DNA of 64,000 nucleotides, taken from the NCBI RefSeq assembly GCF_013155275.1, contig NZ_JABJXS010000002.1, positions 582,900 to 646,899 of the forward strand, written 5' to 3'. Source of the stretch: Brenneria sp. hezel4-2-4 (GTDB lineage: Bacteria; Pseudomonadota; Gammaproteobacteria; Enterobacterales; Enterobacteriaceae). Shown here one piece after another: positions 44,708-53,718 of this stretch (its first letter is position 1; each line of letters opens with the position of its first letter). Both the position numbers and the translations under genes were made by a program. The notes beneath the pieces are model-generated. The model did no database searches and had not been told where the DNA came from. It worked only from the letters and a program-made list of their open reading frames with translations.

Positions 44708-46067
44708 AGCGGCTGACTCCGGCCAATTGTTGCTGAATGACGTCATACGGCATGGGATCGCGCATGGCCTGACGCAGGAACTGGGTAATTTCCTCATGGG
44801 CGCTGACCGCCGAATCGGTCAGCGCATCGTGACCGGGCTGATATTCCCCCAGCCGGATCAGCATTTCGACCTGCTTGTAGGCCGCCATCAGGCGACGGAT
44901 GGCGCCGGCATGGCGGTTATGCTCGAGCTCAACCACATTACTCATGGTGCGACTCAGGCTGGCCAGCACATCAATGGCCGGATAATGCCCCTGTTCGGCC
45001 AATCGCCGGGTGAGCACAATGTGTCCGTCAATCAACGAGCGCACTTCATCCGCCACCGGATCGTTCATCGAATCCTGTTCGATCAGCACCGAATAGAGCG
45101 CGGTGATGGCACCTTGCTGCGTCTGCCCGGCGCGTTCCACCAGCCGGGGCAGTAAGGTATAAACCGAGGGGGGCAAGCCGCCGCGTCCCTGCGGTTCGCC
45201 CAGCGCCAGCCCGATCTCCCGCTGGGCGCGGGCAAAACGTGTCAGCGAATCGATAATCAGCAGCACCTGTTTACCGGCGGCGCGATAGGCTTCGGCAATG
45301 GCCGTGGCGGTAAAGGCGGCGCGCGCGCGCTCCATACTACTGCGATCGGAGGTGGAGCAGACCAGCACGGTACGGCTGCGCAATTCGTCATCCAGTTCAT
45401 GATCGAGGAATTCGCGCAGTTCGCGGCCGCGTTCGCCAATCAGCCCGAAAACGATGGCGTCGCACGGGGTGTTGCGCGCCAGTTCCGCCAACAGCGTGGT
45501 TTTGCCGCAGCCGGCGCCGGCAAAAATGCCGACGCGCTGTCCCTGACCGAGGGTGAGCAAGCCGTCAACCGCGCGCAGGCCGGTGGGCAATGGGGCGCTA
45601 ATGCGCGGACGGGCGGTCGGCGGCGGCGCATCGCCCAGCACCGGCATGGCGTGGCCGTGCGCGTGGCCGGGTTCGACAAACGCGCTTTGGCCGCCGGCCT
45701 CCAGCGCCCGCCCGAAGCCGTCCAGCACGCTGCCGAACAGGGCGTCGGAAACCTGAATGCAATGGGGCTGATACAGCGGCGTGACCACGGCGCCCTGGGC
45801 GATGCCGTCCAGCGCCCCCAGCGCGGACAAAAAGGTGTTATGCGGGCTAAAGCCCACCACCTCCGCCATCATCTGGCTTCCGTCCTTGCGCGACACCAGA
45901 CACAAATCGCCGATGCGCGCCTGCGGCAAGCCGCACTCCAGCAAAATGCCGCTAATCGCCAGGATACGCCCCTTTAAATCAATGGGCGCGAAAGCGGATA
46001 GATGTTGTCGCTGCTGCTGAACCCAGTGAGCGAGCAGCGGGAAGGGAGCGATTGCTTGCGTGTGCAT
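44697..46067 (-). CDS. hrcN: T3SS ATPase HrcN
   Basis: FliI/YscN-type ATPase of 456 residues, hexameric at the cytoplasmic base, releasing chaperones and unfolding substrates. Walker A GIFAGAGCGKTTLL (about residue 175), catalytic Glu in GLIGERGRELREF, Walker B VLLIIDSLTRFA and the signature PSVYTLLPRLVERAG are intact. Starts one base after the hrpQ stop. Confidence 0.96.
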   Translation of the reverse strand: MHTQAIAPFPLLAHWVQQQRQHLSAFAPIDLKGRILAISGILLECGLPQARIGDLCLVSRKDGSQMMAEVVGFSPHNTFLSALGALDGIAQGAVVTPLYQPHCIQVSDALFGSVLDGFGRALEAGGQSAFVEPGHAHGHAMPVLGDAPPPTARPRISAPLPTGLRAVDGLLTLGQGQRVGIFAGAGCGKTTLLAELARNTPCDAIVFGLIGERGRELREFLDHELDDELRSRTVLVCSTSDRSSMERARAAFTATAIAEAYRAAGKQVLLIIDSLTRFARAQREIGLALGEPQGRGGLPPSVYTLLPRLVERAGQTQQGAITALYSVLIEQDSMNDPVADEVRSLIDGHIVLTRRLAEQGHYPAIDVLASLSRTMSNVVELEHNRHAGAIRRLMAAYKQVEMLIRLGEYQPGHDALTDSAVSAHEEITQFLRQAMRDPMPYDVIQQQLAGVSRYAS

Positions 46068-47018
46068 TTACCAGTTCACCTTTATCTGCTGTTTGCCGCC
46101 AAATTCAATCTGATGATCGTCAATGCTCACCAGACGAAGGCTGTCGATTTCATCGCCGACAAAAAAACGTCTGCCGTCGGCGGTGACCACGTTGGCGTGC
46201 GGTCCGCCGGTCACCTGAACTATCTGAAAGGGCAGTTTTTCCACTTTCAGCCGGGTGCGGTTTTCGACGATCAGCGCGGTTCTATAACGTTGGTGGAGTT
46301 GGATGAGCATCCGTTCCAGTTTTTTTTGTTCTTCAGGCGTTAATTGCCCGGTCAACGTAATGCGGTCGTGATTGGCCGCGGTTTTCACCGCGCCGCCGAG
46401 TTCCCGTTCCTGCAACAGGGTGTGCAACGTCGCGCTCAGTTGCGGCAGCGTCCCGATCGCCCGGCGCGAGTCCTGCGGCGATGGCGCGGCGGGCATCGCT
46501 ACGCTCTCCTGTAGCTGCCAACTGCCGATCATGCTAATCAGCAACAGGCTGAGCAGCAGATAGCAGCCCTTGGCCCATAGGGGTAAGCGGGAAGGTTTGG
46601 CCGGCGAGACGTCAGGAACCGGCTGGGGGGAGGATCTTTCCGCCACAGCCGCCGATTCCGCGCTGGCCTCTGCTTCCGGGGCCGCGCTATCCGGCGGCGC
46701 GCGCTCTTCTTCTTCATCGTGCCAGGGGGTATCGGCAGCCACGACGCACAGCCAGATCTGGCCGGCGGCAAACGGCGTACCGGGCGACAGATCGGCGACC
46801 TGCGCGATCGCGTGTCCTTCGGCGTCACACAGCGCGCCGGCCAGCGCGGAAAGCCGCCAGCCGGTTTCCGTTTTTTCCAGCAAACAATGATGGGACTGAA
46901 TTCCCGGATCGTAGAGCACCAGGTCGGCATCGTCGTCGGCGCCCACCCGCCAGGAAGTACCGCTTAACGGCAGCGCCGCGCCACGATGTAAACCAGTCAG
47001 CACGCGTAACTCAAACAT
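46068..47018 (-). CDS. hrpQ: T3SS inner-ring protein HrpQ (YscD-type)
   Basis: 316 residues: an N-terminal FHA-like domain (ELRVLTGLHRGAALPLSGTS .. YDPGIQSHHCLL, residues about 1-95), an acidic linker, one membrane helix GCYLLLSLLLISMIGSW (about 150-167) and a periplasmic part. This is the YscD/PrgH-type outer ring of the inner-membrane base. Between hrcV and hrcN as in other Hrp1 clusters. Confidence 0.88.
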   Translation of the reverse strand: MFELRVLTGLHRGAALPLSGTSWRVGADDDADLVLYDPGIQSHHCLLEKTETGWRLSALAGALCDAEGHAIAQVADLSPGTPFAAGQIWLCVVAADTPWHDEEEERAPPDSAAPEAEASAESAAVAERSSPQPVPDVSPAKPSRLPLWAKGCYLLLSLLLISMIGSWQLQESVAMPAAPSPQDSRRAIGTLPQLSATLHTLLQERELGGAVKTAANHDRITLTGQLTPEEQKKLERMLIQLHQRYRTALIVENRTRLKVEKLPFQIVQVTGGPHANVVTADGRRFFVGDEIDSLRLVSIDDHQIEFGGKQQIKVNW

Positions 47019-47027
47019 ATCTTCTTC

Positions 47028-49130
47028 CTATGCGCTAAAAGGGGCTGAGGCGTCATACAGGTCAATGCGCCCGATGACGTTGATCGACAAATTGGATTCC
47101 AGTTCGGTAAAAGAGAGCACCGGAACGCGGTGGAATTCGTCCTGCAATAGCGTCCGCAGCGGGCTGCGTAAGTCTTGCGCCACCAGCAGCAGACCGGAGA
47201 GCGGCGCAAAGGGCGGAAAGGCGCGCCGCAGTTGTTCGAGCAGGGCGCCTGCATCGTCCTGCGCCAGCGCAAAGAAGGTTTCATTTTGCGTTTGGCGCAG
47301 CGCGTCGCGCAGTTGTTCTTCGCTTTCCGGCGTCAACAGCCAGACGGCCAGGCTGTTCTCCTGACTATACTGATGGCAAATTTGCGACTTCAGCGCCAGA
47401 CGTACGTAGTCGGTCAATGCATGGGTATCCCGTTCATGCTGGCCGACCTCAATCAGCGCTTCGGCAATCGGGCGCACCGAACGTAACGGAACCCGTTCGG
47501 AAGCCAGCCGCTGCAATACGCCGGCAAAACGCGACAGCGGCATAATGCGTTGCAACTCCTGCGCCAGTTCCGGTTGTTCGCTCTCCAGCCAGGCCAGAAT
47601 GGATTTGGTTTCCTGCAAACCGATGAACTGCGCGCCGGTGCGGTGGATAGCCTGCTCCATCCGTTCAAGAATCAACTGTTCCGCAGACCAATACACCATC
47701 TCATCCTGCTGTAGCGCGGCATGCGTCTGCGGCAGCCACAGCCAGTGGTTTTCTTCCCTTAACGGCGATCCCGGCTCATGCCCGTCGGGCATTTGGCGAT
47801 CGACGGACGATAGCCTCACGGCAACAAGGTCGGCGGTGAAAGTCGCTTTGACGTAAGGGATCTCATACACGCAAAACTGAAATTCATCCTCGGCGAGACG
47901 AGCGCTGAACTCGATATCAAACGACGGCAGAGTAAAGCCGAACTGGTAAACCAGCCGGTTGCGCAAGCGGCGAATATTTTGTATCAGCGAAAGGGTCGCC
48001 GGTTGCCCCTGCCAGACCGGATGAAAAAGCAGTAAATAGGCGCGGGTCGGGTTGAAGCGACGCAAGTCCTGATAGCCGTTTTGCTCCGCGGGCAGGTTAT
48101 CCGCCTGCAACTGGCTTTCACTCAGCAACCCTTGCTGTTTGATGCGCCAAAGTTGAAACAGGCCGCTACCCAGCGAGCTCAGGCTGATCATGACAAACAC
48201 CAGGGTCGGCATACCGGGCAGCAAGGCAAAACCGAACATGCCAATGGCGGAAATAATCCAGGCTTTCGGCTGACTGGTCAGCTGCTCGGCGATTTCCCGG
48301 CCGATATTGGCGTCAACTTTTTGTCCGTCTGCCGAGACGCGGGTGATAATCATCCCGGCGGTCAGGGAGATCAGCAGCGCCGGGATCTGGGCGATCAGTC
48401 CATCGCCGATGGTTAACACCGAATAGATATGCATGGCGTCGGCGGCGGCCATCTCATGCTGCAATACGCCGATAGCGAAGCCGCCGATCATATTGATAAA
48501 CACAATCACCAGCGAGGCGATGGCGTCGCCCTTAACGAATTTCATCGCTCCGTCCATCGCCCCGAACAACTGGCTTTCTTTGGCCAGATTCTCACGCCGC
48601 TGGCGAGCCTGATGGGCTTCAATCAATCCGGCCCGCAGATCGCTGTCGATAGACATTTGCTTACCGGGCATGGCGTCCAGCGTAAAACGCGCCGCGACCT
48701 CGGCCACCCGCTCGGAACCTTTGGTGATCACCAGAAAGTTCACCACGGTCAAAATCAGGAAGATCACCAGACCGACCGCCAGATTACCGCCCACCACATA
48801 GTTGCCGAACGCTTCCACGATATGACCGCCGTCCTGTTGCAACAGGATCTGGCGAGTCGTGGAGATGGACAGCGCCAACCGGAACATGGTGGTCAGCAGC
48901 AATACCGCCGGGAAGGTGGAGAAAGCCAGCGGCTTGGGTAAATACATCGCCAGGACGATCAATAGCGACGAAATACAGATGTTAAAAGCAATCAGCACGT
49001 CAATCAGGCTGGTTGGCAGCGGAATAATCATCATGAACACGATCGACATGACGATAACGGCCCCCACCACCTCGGAGCGCTGCATGGCGCTCAGGGCGAT
49101 GCGGTTAAGAAAGACGATCAGTAGATTCAT
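47028..49130 (-). CDS. hrcV: T3SS export gate protein HrcV
   Basis: FlhA/YscV homologue of 700 residues. N-terminal half with eight membrane helices and the FHIPEP-family signature GLVIFLILTVVNFLVITKGS followed by ERVAEVAARFTLDAMPGKQM; the C-terminal cytoplasmic half forms the nonameric ring that receives substrates. Length and motifs are normal. Its ATG overlaps the hrpJ stop by four bases. Confidence 0.96.
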   Translation of the reverse strand: MNLLIVFLNRIALSAMQRSEVVGAVIVMSIVFMMIIPLPTSLIDVLIAFNICISSLLIVLAMYLPKPLAFSTFPAVLLLTTMFRLALSISTTRQILLQQDGGHIVEAFGNYVVGGNLAVGLVIFLILTVVNFLVITKGSERVAEVAARFTLDAMPGKQMSIDSDLRAGLIEAHQARQRRENLAKESQLFGAMDGAMKFVKGDAIASLVIVFINMIGGFAIGVLQHEMAAADAMHIYSVLTIGDGLIAQIPALLISLTAGMIITRVSADGQKVDANIGREIAEQLTSQPKAWIISAIGMFGFALLPGMPTLVFVMISLSSLGSGLFQLWRIKQQGLLSESQLQADNLPAEQNGYQDLRRFNPTRAYLLLFHPVWQGQPATLSLIQNIRRLRNRLVYQFGFTLPSFDIEFSARLAEDEFQFCVYEIPYVKATFTADLVAVRLSSVDRQMPDGHEPGSPLREENHWLWLPQTHAALQQDEMVYWSAEQLILERMEQAIHRTGAQFIGLQETKSILAWLESEQPELAQELQRIMPLSRFAGVLQRLASERVPLRSVRPIAEALIEVGQHERDTHALTDYVRLALKSQICHQYSQENSLAVWLLTPESEEQLRDALRQTQNETFFALAQDDAGALLEQLRRAFPPFAPLSGLLLVAQDLRSPLRTLLQDEFHRVPVLSFTELESNLSINVIGRIDLYDASAPFSA

Positions 49131-50269
49131 GCCGACCCCTTACCCGGCGAATGGGCGGCCTGCTGTTTTTCATACTGCGCGAATTCGCCGATCAGACCGC
49201 GAATAATCTGTAGCGCCGTTTGCCGGTTTTTGACATCGCGCCACAGCGGCTGCGGCAGTTGACTCACCAGCGGCAGCAGGCCATTGAAAAACAGCGTTTG
49301 ATGGTGCGGTTGCGTACCCGCCACTTCCCGCCCCAGGTTATGCAGATCGCGGGCATAGGCGCCGTTGGCGCTCAGGCCGATCAAGCGGCGCGTCAAATCC
49401 ACCGCGCCGAGCGTAAACGCCGGGAGTTTGGTTTCCAGCCGGGCGAGCAGGGCCTGACTGGACGACAGCGTATGGCTTAAATGTTGCGCGTCGTTGAGGT
49501 TGCTCAGCATCTTGCTTAAGACGGTTTTGGAAATGGACGGCGCCAGTGATGCGATGTCCGCCGCCAACGCACGTTGCAACGTTCTCAATCCGATAGAAAA
49601 GGTTTTGCTGTCAAAACGCTCCAGCAACGAATCCAGCAGGGCGCTGGCCGATTGCTGATGCACGATTTTCTGGTAATAGAGATCGCGCATGGCCTGTTTT
49701 TGTTCCGGCTGGGTGCTGAACAGGGAAATGGCCGCTGCCGTATTCAACCCCGCCCGAACCTCCGGCCCTTTTGCCTGATGCAGCGTTTGCAGCGCCTGTT
49801 CAGCCACCGCCGCCAGCGCCGGTTGCTCCTGCGCCTGACTGAGAACGTGGCGTAACAGAATATCGCCGCGCGCCGGGTCATTGCCGGCAGCCTGTAGAAT
49901 ATCGTCCAGCGTTGGCGGCGTTTCCCGCATCAACAGGTTGCGCATGCGGCCTAGCTGTTCATCCAGCGTACTCTGTGACGGATTTTCCAGCATTCGGAAC
50001 AATTCAGTGAGTTTTTCAATCCGCTCGACGCTGGCCGTGGTGTGCCCCTCCGGCTGGCTAATATGACGCCGGTTCAGGGACTTGCTTCTGCGCTCGGCAT
50101 GCTCGCCGAACGCCATGGCGATTTCTTCCATTGAGGTCGATAACGGCGCGTGCAGCGGCGCATGTTGCGCCGTGGCTTTCGGTGTTGCCGCGGCCGCCGG
50201 CTCATCGTCGCTGGTTATCTGCCGAGTCAACGGCGTAGTTGGCGGTAAGACACCGGGGATCTTGATCAT
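49127..50269 (-). CDS. hrpJ: T3SS gatekeeper HrpJ
   Basis: 380 residues of the SepL/TyeA-YopN/HrpJ gatekeeper family, controlling the order of export of harpins and effectors. C-terminal TyeA-like part RGLIGEFAQYEKQQAAHS; helical body throughout. The start is the ATG at 50269 with AGGA about 9 bases upstream, giving MIKIPGVLPPTT; the frame upstream to 50398 crosses the promoter and is not coding. First gene of the operon behind a perfect hrp box. Confidence 0.9.
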   Translation of the reverse strand: MIKIPGVLPPTTPLTRQITSDDEPAAAATPKATAQHAPLHAPLSTSMEEIAMAFGEHAERRSKSLNRRHISQPEGHTTASVERIEKLTELFRMLENPSQSTLDEQLGRMRNLLMRETPPTLDDILQAAGNDPARGDILLRHVLSQAQEQPALAAVAEQALQTLHQAKGPEVRAGLNTAAAISLFSTQPEQKQAMRDLYYQKIVHQQSASALLDSLLERFDSKTFSIGLRTLQRALAADIASLAPSISKTVLSKMLSNLNDAQHLSHTLSSSQALLARLETKLPAFTLGAVDLTRRLIGLSANGAYARDLHNLGREVAGTQPHHQTLFFNGLLPLVSQLPQPLWRDVKNRQTALQIIRGLIGEFAQYEKQQAAHSPGKGSA

Positions 50270-50301
50270 TTTGCGGTCCTGCGTGAATCGACAAGTGCTG
50301 T

Positions 50302-50329
50302 TGTGTGGCGGAAAAGCGCGGCAGGTTCC
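50302..50329 (-). promoter_or_regulatory. HrpL-dependent promoter (hrp box) of hrpJ operon
   Basis: On the minus strand GGAACC (50324-50329), 15 bases, then CCACACA (50302-50308): a perfect match to the hrp box GGAACC-N15/16-CCACNNA, 32 bases before hrpJ. Confidence 0.93.
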
Positions 50330-50509
50330 CGAAAATAGCGTGAAAGCAATTTGCGGCGTCCGGGAGAGTGGTAATGTGACTGAAATGTTATTTTGCATAT
50401 TGCAAAAACTGGCGAAATCAATTGGTTTTTCTTGGCAAAAAATGGCACAAAGATAGGCTGTGTTAAAATTAAATATTTAAATATCAGTTAGATAAAATTA
50501 AAGTCGGGC

Positions 50510-50525
50510 TGGCACAGGGCTTGCT
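50510..50525 (+). promoter_or_regulatory. Sigma-54 (-24/-12) promoter of hrpL
   Basis: TGGCAC-N5-TTGCT (TGGCAC at 50510-50515, TTGC at 50521-50524) matches the sigma-54 consensus with the invariant GG and GC 10 bases apart, 45 bases before hrpL. This is the site at which HrpS would act. The DNA just upstream (50455-50505) is very AT-rich, compatible with IHF-assisted bending. Confidence 0.93.
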
Positions 50526-50569
50526 CTACCGTTTTCGCCAATAGGGGCAAATTAACGGAGAGTAAACCA

Positions 50570-51115
50570 ATGGAAATGTTCACCCTGACACATGCCGAGC
50601 AAGTCAACGCGGTATACCCGACGCCTTCTGTTAACTGGGAGGCGGTGTTTCGTCAGCACGGGAAGAAGCTGTATCACTTCATCTACAAACGTGTCGGTAA
50701 CCATGACGACGTCGAGGATTTACAGCAAATGACCTATCTGGAAGTGCTGAAACATCAGGATAAGTTTGCCGGCGCCTCTCGCCCGGAGACCTGGGTATTT
50801 GGTATTGCGCTTAATCTGGTGCGCAATTATTTCAGACAGGCCAGGCTGCGTTCACAGGAAATAGGGGATGAAGCGCTGGAACACCTGGCGGGTGATGCCG
50901 ATCCGGGCATTATCACCGAGAGCCAGAATGCGCTGAAGAGAGCGCTTGAGGCGATGGCGTATTTACCGGAGGACACTTGCCAAATGCTGATTCAGCTGGT
51001 TGATTCCGACGCCAGCTATCAGGATCTTGCTGTACGGCTGAATATTCCTATTGGTACGGTGCGCTCGCGTTTGTCGCGCGCACGTTACGCTATTCGTCGC
51101 GCTGTGGATGCCTGA
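50570..51115 (+). CDS. hrpL: ECF sigma factor HrpL
   Basis: Alternative sigma factor of 181 residues that directs RNA polymerase to hrp boxes. Region 2 (NHDDVEDLQQMTYLEVLKHQ .. RPETWVFGIALNLVRNYFRQ) and region 4 (ASYQDLAVRLNIPIGTVRSR) are intact. Transcribed from a sigma-54 promoter and divergent from the hrpJ operon it activates. Confidence 0.96.
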   Translation: MEMFTLTHAEQVNAVYPTPSVNWEAVFRQHGKKLYHFIYKRVGNHDDVEDLQQMTYLEVLKHQDKFAGASRPETWVFGIALNLVRNYFRQARLRSQEIGDEALEHLAGDADPGIITESQNALKRALEAMAYLPEDTCQMLIQLVDSDASYQDLAVRLNIPIGTVRSRLSRARYAIRRAVDA

Positions 51116-51213
51116 ACCGTGTTCGGCAGCGCGGATAATTGTCGCTGTCAGGTGATGCGATCTTCATCATCGCCGGTTTTTCCCTGTCAATAATCCTGTG
51201 GCGTTGACGAAAC

Positions 51214-51238
51214 ACCTGCATGGCGGGGCCATGCAGGT
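51214..51238 (+). other. 11-bp hairpin between hrpL and hrpX
   Basis: Perfect stem ACCTGCATGGC/GCCATGCAGGT (51214-51224 and 51228-51238) with a 3-base loop, ending 14 bases before the AAGGAG of hrpX. It is weakly followed by AATCTT. Either the hrpL transcript end or a 5' structure affecting hrpX translation. Confidence 0.6.
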
Positions 51239-51264
51239 AATCTTAATTCACCAAGGAGATGACA

Positions 51265-52731
51265 ATGATGTTTACCCAACCCTTTCGTGCGGATCACGAT
51301 ACGCAACTCCCCAAACTGGAATTGGTGGATTTTGCATTCAGCCGCATCAAAGATGCGATTTATATCGTAAATGCCGAGGAGCGCTTTTGTTACGCCAATG
51401 AAGCCGCCTGTCAGACGCTGGGCTACAGCATAACCGAGTTTATGCGCCTGAGCGTGGTGGATATCGATCCTCGCTGGCCTTCTCAGAATCGCATACCGAC
51501 CTGGTGGCAGGAATATAACTCGGATAGAGGAATAACCTTTGAAACGCAGCACATGACCCGATATGGCATGATTATTCCGGTAGAAGTCAATTTAACCCAC
51601 TTCAAACATAAAGGATGTAGCTACAGCATGTGTGTAGTAAGAGATATCAGGGAACGTAAACATATTGAGCAGTTGGCCTATGCACGAGAACAGGAGTTTC
51701 GCGCGCTGGTCGAAAATACGCCCGATTTGATTATTCGTTTTGATCCGCAATTAAACTGCCTGTACGCCAACCCGGCGACGCTGACCCACCTTAATTTCAC
51801 CATCGAGCAATTACGCGGGCGTATGATGACCGAATTGATGCCGGGGGCAGGATGCGCGGCGCGGATGGAACAACTGGTGAAACAGGTGGTGGATACACGC
51901 AGCAGCGCCGAAGGCGAACTCATGGAAGAACGGGGAAAAGGCGTTCAGCGCCACCAGGCTATTCAACATATTCGCTGTGTGCCTGAATTTGATCAGCATG
52001 GCGCGCTGGTTTCTATCCTGACGGTGGGCAGGGATATCACGGCGATCCGCTACGCGGAGAAAAAGCTGGCGGATTCACATATGCAACTGCGTCTGCTGGC
52101 GCGCCAGCGCGAAATTTCACGCGAGGAAGAGCGTAAACACATCGCCCAGGAGATCCATGACGAACTGGGGCAACATCTGACGACCATCCGTATGAGCCTG
52201 TCGCTGCTGCGGATGTGTTTTGCCAAAAATAACCCGGATATGCTGGAGCCGTTGCAGAAACTGATGCTGTTATCGGATCAGACCATCCAGGTGGTGCGCA
52301 ATGTCGCCACCCAACTGCGGCCCAATGTGCTGAATATGGGGCTGACGCCGTCGCTGGAGTGGTTGTGCGACGAATTCAACCGTAATCATCGTACCGTCTG
52401 TCTGTTCAAGTGCAGCGGCCCGCGGGTGGTGCTTAATGATGAAAGCGCCACGGCGGCGTTCCGCGTCGCGCAGGAATCCCTGACCAATGTGGCCCGCTAT
52501 GCCGATGCAACACAGGTGGTGATAACGCTGAAGAACCAACCTAACAGGGTCGTGTTGCGTATTCAGGATAACGGTAAGGGCTTCGATGTACGGATCAATA
52601 ACCCAAACGCCTTTGGTCTGATAAGCATGAAAGAGCGCGGACGTATGCTGGGCGGCGATGTGTCTATCAAGAGTACGCAAGGAAAAGGGACGGTGGTACA
52701 ACTGAGTTTTCCCAAGGAAGCGGCGAGCTGA
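51265..52731 (+). CDS. hrpX: Sensor kinase HrpX of the HrpX/HrpY system
   Basis: Soluble PAS-containing histidine kinase of 488 residues with no membrane segment, so it senses a cytoplasmic signal. Two PAS domains (about 20-130 and 140-250), then NarX-type HisKA_3 (EERKHIAQEIHDELGQHL, phospho-His near residue 300) and a HATPase domain with QDNGKGFDV and GLISMKERGRML. Starts at the ATG at 51265, 6 bases after AAGGAG. Cotranscribed with hrpY 32 bases downstream. HrpX/HrpY activates hrpS in Dickeya, Pectobacterium, Pantoea and Erwinia. Confidence 0.94.
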   Translation: MMFTQPFRADHDTQLPKLELVDFAFSRIKDAIYIVNAEERFCYANEAACQTLGYSITEFMRLSVVDIDPRWPSQNRIPTWWQEYNSDRGITFETQHMTRYGMIIPVEVNLTHFKHKGCSYSMCVVRDIRERKHIEQLAYAREQEFRALVENTPDLIIRFDPQLNCLYANPATLTHLNFTIEQLRGRMMTELMPGAGCAARMEQLVKQVVDTRSSAEGELMEERGKGVQRHQAIQHIRCVPEFDQHGALVSILTVGRDITAIRYAEKKLADSHMQLRLLARQREISREEERKHIAQEIHDELGQHLTTIRMSLSLLRMCFAKNNPDMLEPLQKLMLLSDQTIQVVRNVATQLRPNVLNMGLTPSLEWLCDEFNRNHRTVCLFKCSGPRVVLNDESATAAFRVAQESLTNVARYADATQVVITLKNQPNRVVLRIQDNGKGFDVRINNPNAFGLISMKERGRMLGGDVSIKSTQGKGTVVQLSFPKEAAS

Positions 52732-52763
52732 AGCCGGAACAACTTACAAAAAGGAATGATGCT

Positions 52764-53405
52764 ATGTCTAAACAGATACGTTTAATGATCGCCGACGACC
52801 ACGTGATCATGCGTGAAGGGCTGAAGCAGATTTTTGCGCTGGATGCGGCGTTGAGCGTGGTGGCGGAGGCGGGCAGCGGGGCGCAGGTGTTGACCCAGTT
52901 GCGCTGTCACCAAATTGATATGCTGCTGCTGGATATGTGTATGCCCGGTATCAGCGGCGAAGCGCTGATACTGCGCATCGTGGCGCAGTATCCCCGGTTG
53001 CCGATTCTGGTGCTCAGCATGTTCAGCGAGGCGCAAATCGCCCAGCACGCGCTCAAGAGCGGCGCCAGAGGCTACATCACCAAAGATAAGGATCCGGAGG
53101 CGCTGCTGTCCGCCATTCGACGGGTGGCCGGCGGGGCGCGCTATATCGACCATACGATTGCCGAGCAACTGGTGTTCTCCAACTGCGGGGAAAGCGGCCG
53201 GGCGGCGCACGACATCTTAACGTCGCGTGAGCTGCAAATCATGATCATGTTCGCGCAGGGCATGGGGATTAACACCATCGCCGATGAGCTGGCGATCAGC
53301 AACAAAACCGTCAGTACCCATAAGGCGCGTCTGATGGAAAAAATGCAGTTCAGCACCAATGCTGAAATTATTAAATATGTGTTTACCAAAAAGCTGATCG
53401 CCTGA
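52764..53405 (+). CDS. hrpY: Response regulator HrpY
   Basis: NarL/FixJ-family regulator of 213 residues. Receiver pocket IADDHVIMREGL, phospho-Asp in MLLLDMCMPGISG, conserved Lys in GYITKDKDPE; C-terminal LuxR HTH LTSRELQIMIMFAQGMGINT and ELAISNKTVSTHKARLMEKM. AAGGA precedes the ATG. The next gene, hrpS, is its known target; a 9-bp inverted repeat upstream of hrpS is a candidate site. Confidence 0.95.
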   Translation: MSKQIRLMIADDHVIMREGLKQIFALDAALSVVAEAGSGAQVLTQLRCHQIDMLLLDMCMPGISGEALILRIVAQYPRLPILVLSMFSEAQIAQHALKSGARGYITKDKDPEALLSAIRRVAGGARYIDHTIAEQLVFSNCGESGRAAHDILTSRELQIMIMFAQGMGINTIADELAISNKTVSTHKARLMEKMQFSTNAEIIKYVFTKKLIA

Positions 53406-53718
53406 GCGGCCTTTACAGTTTCTTGAATATAACCTTACGATTTCTTTAATATTGGATTTTTCATTAACCTATTGTATTTATATGGATTAATTTCAAAATT
53501 GTAGGAATTTCCTGACAATATTTTCGGCAATTCCTACGTGATGTTCAGCGATAATCCGATAGTTTCAATTTTCAATGCCGGTAATGCTTGTTACGGTTTC
53601 AACAACGTGTAACCGGGTTCGCTAATCCTCCCCGGTGTTGTATGGATCGAATGGCCAATTTAACCATGAGCGGTATACGGAAGGTATAAAGTTAGCCCGG
53701 ATGGGCGCAGGAGCAGGC
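53406..53718. other. AT-rich regulatory region upstream of hrpS
   Basis: About 310 bases, markedly AT-rich at 53430-53525 compared with its surroundings. It holds a 9-bp inverted repeat at 53501-53537 but no gene. The frame of hrpS extends 5' to 53635, but the downstream start at 53719 has the better ribosome site. Confidence 0.6.
53501..53537. promoter_or_regulatory. Inverted repeat upstream of hrpS, candidate HrpY or RcsB site
   Basis: Perfect arms GTAGGAATT (53501-53509) and AATTCCTAC (53529-53537), centres 28 bases apart. The left arm with flank, TAGGAATTTCCTGA (53502-53515), also resembles the RcsAB box TaAGaatatTCctA. Both HrpY and RcsB are NarL-family regulators. Confidence 0.55.
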
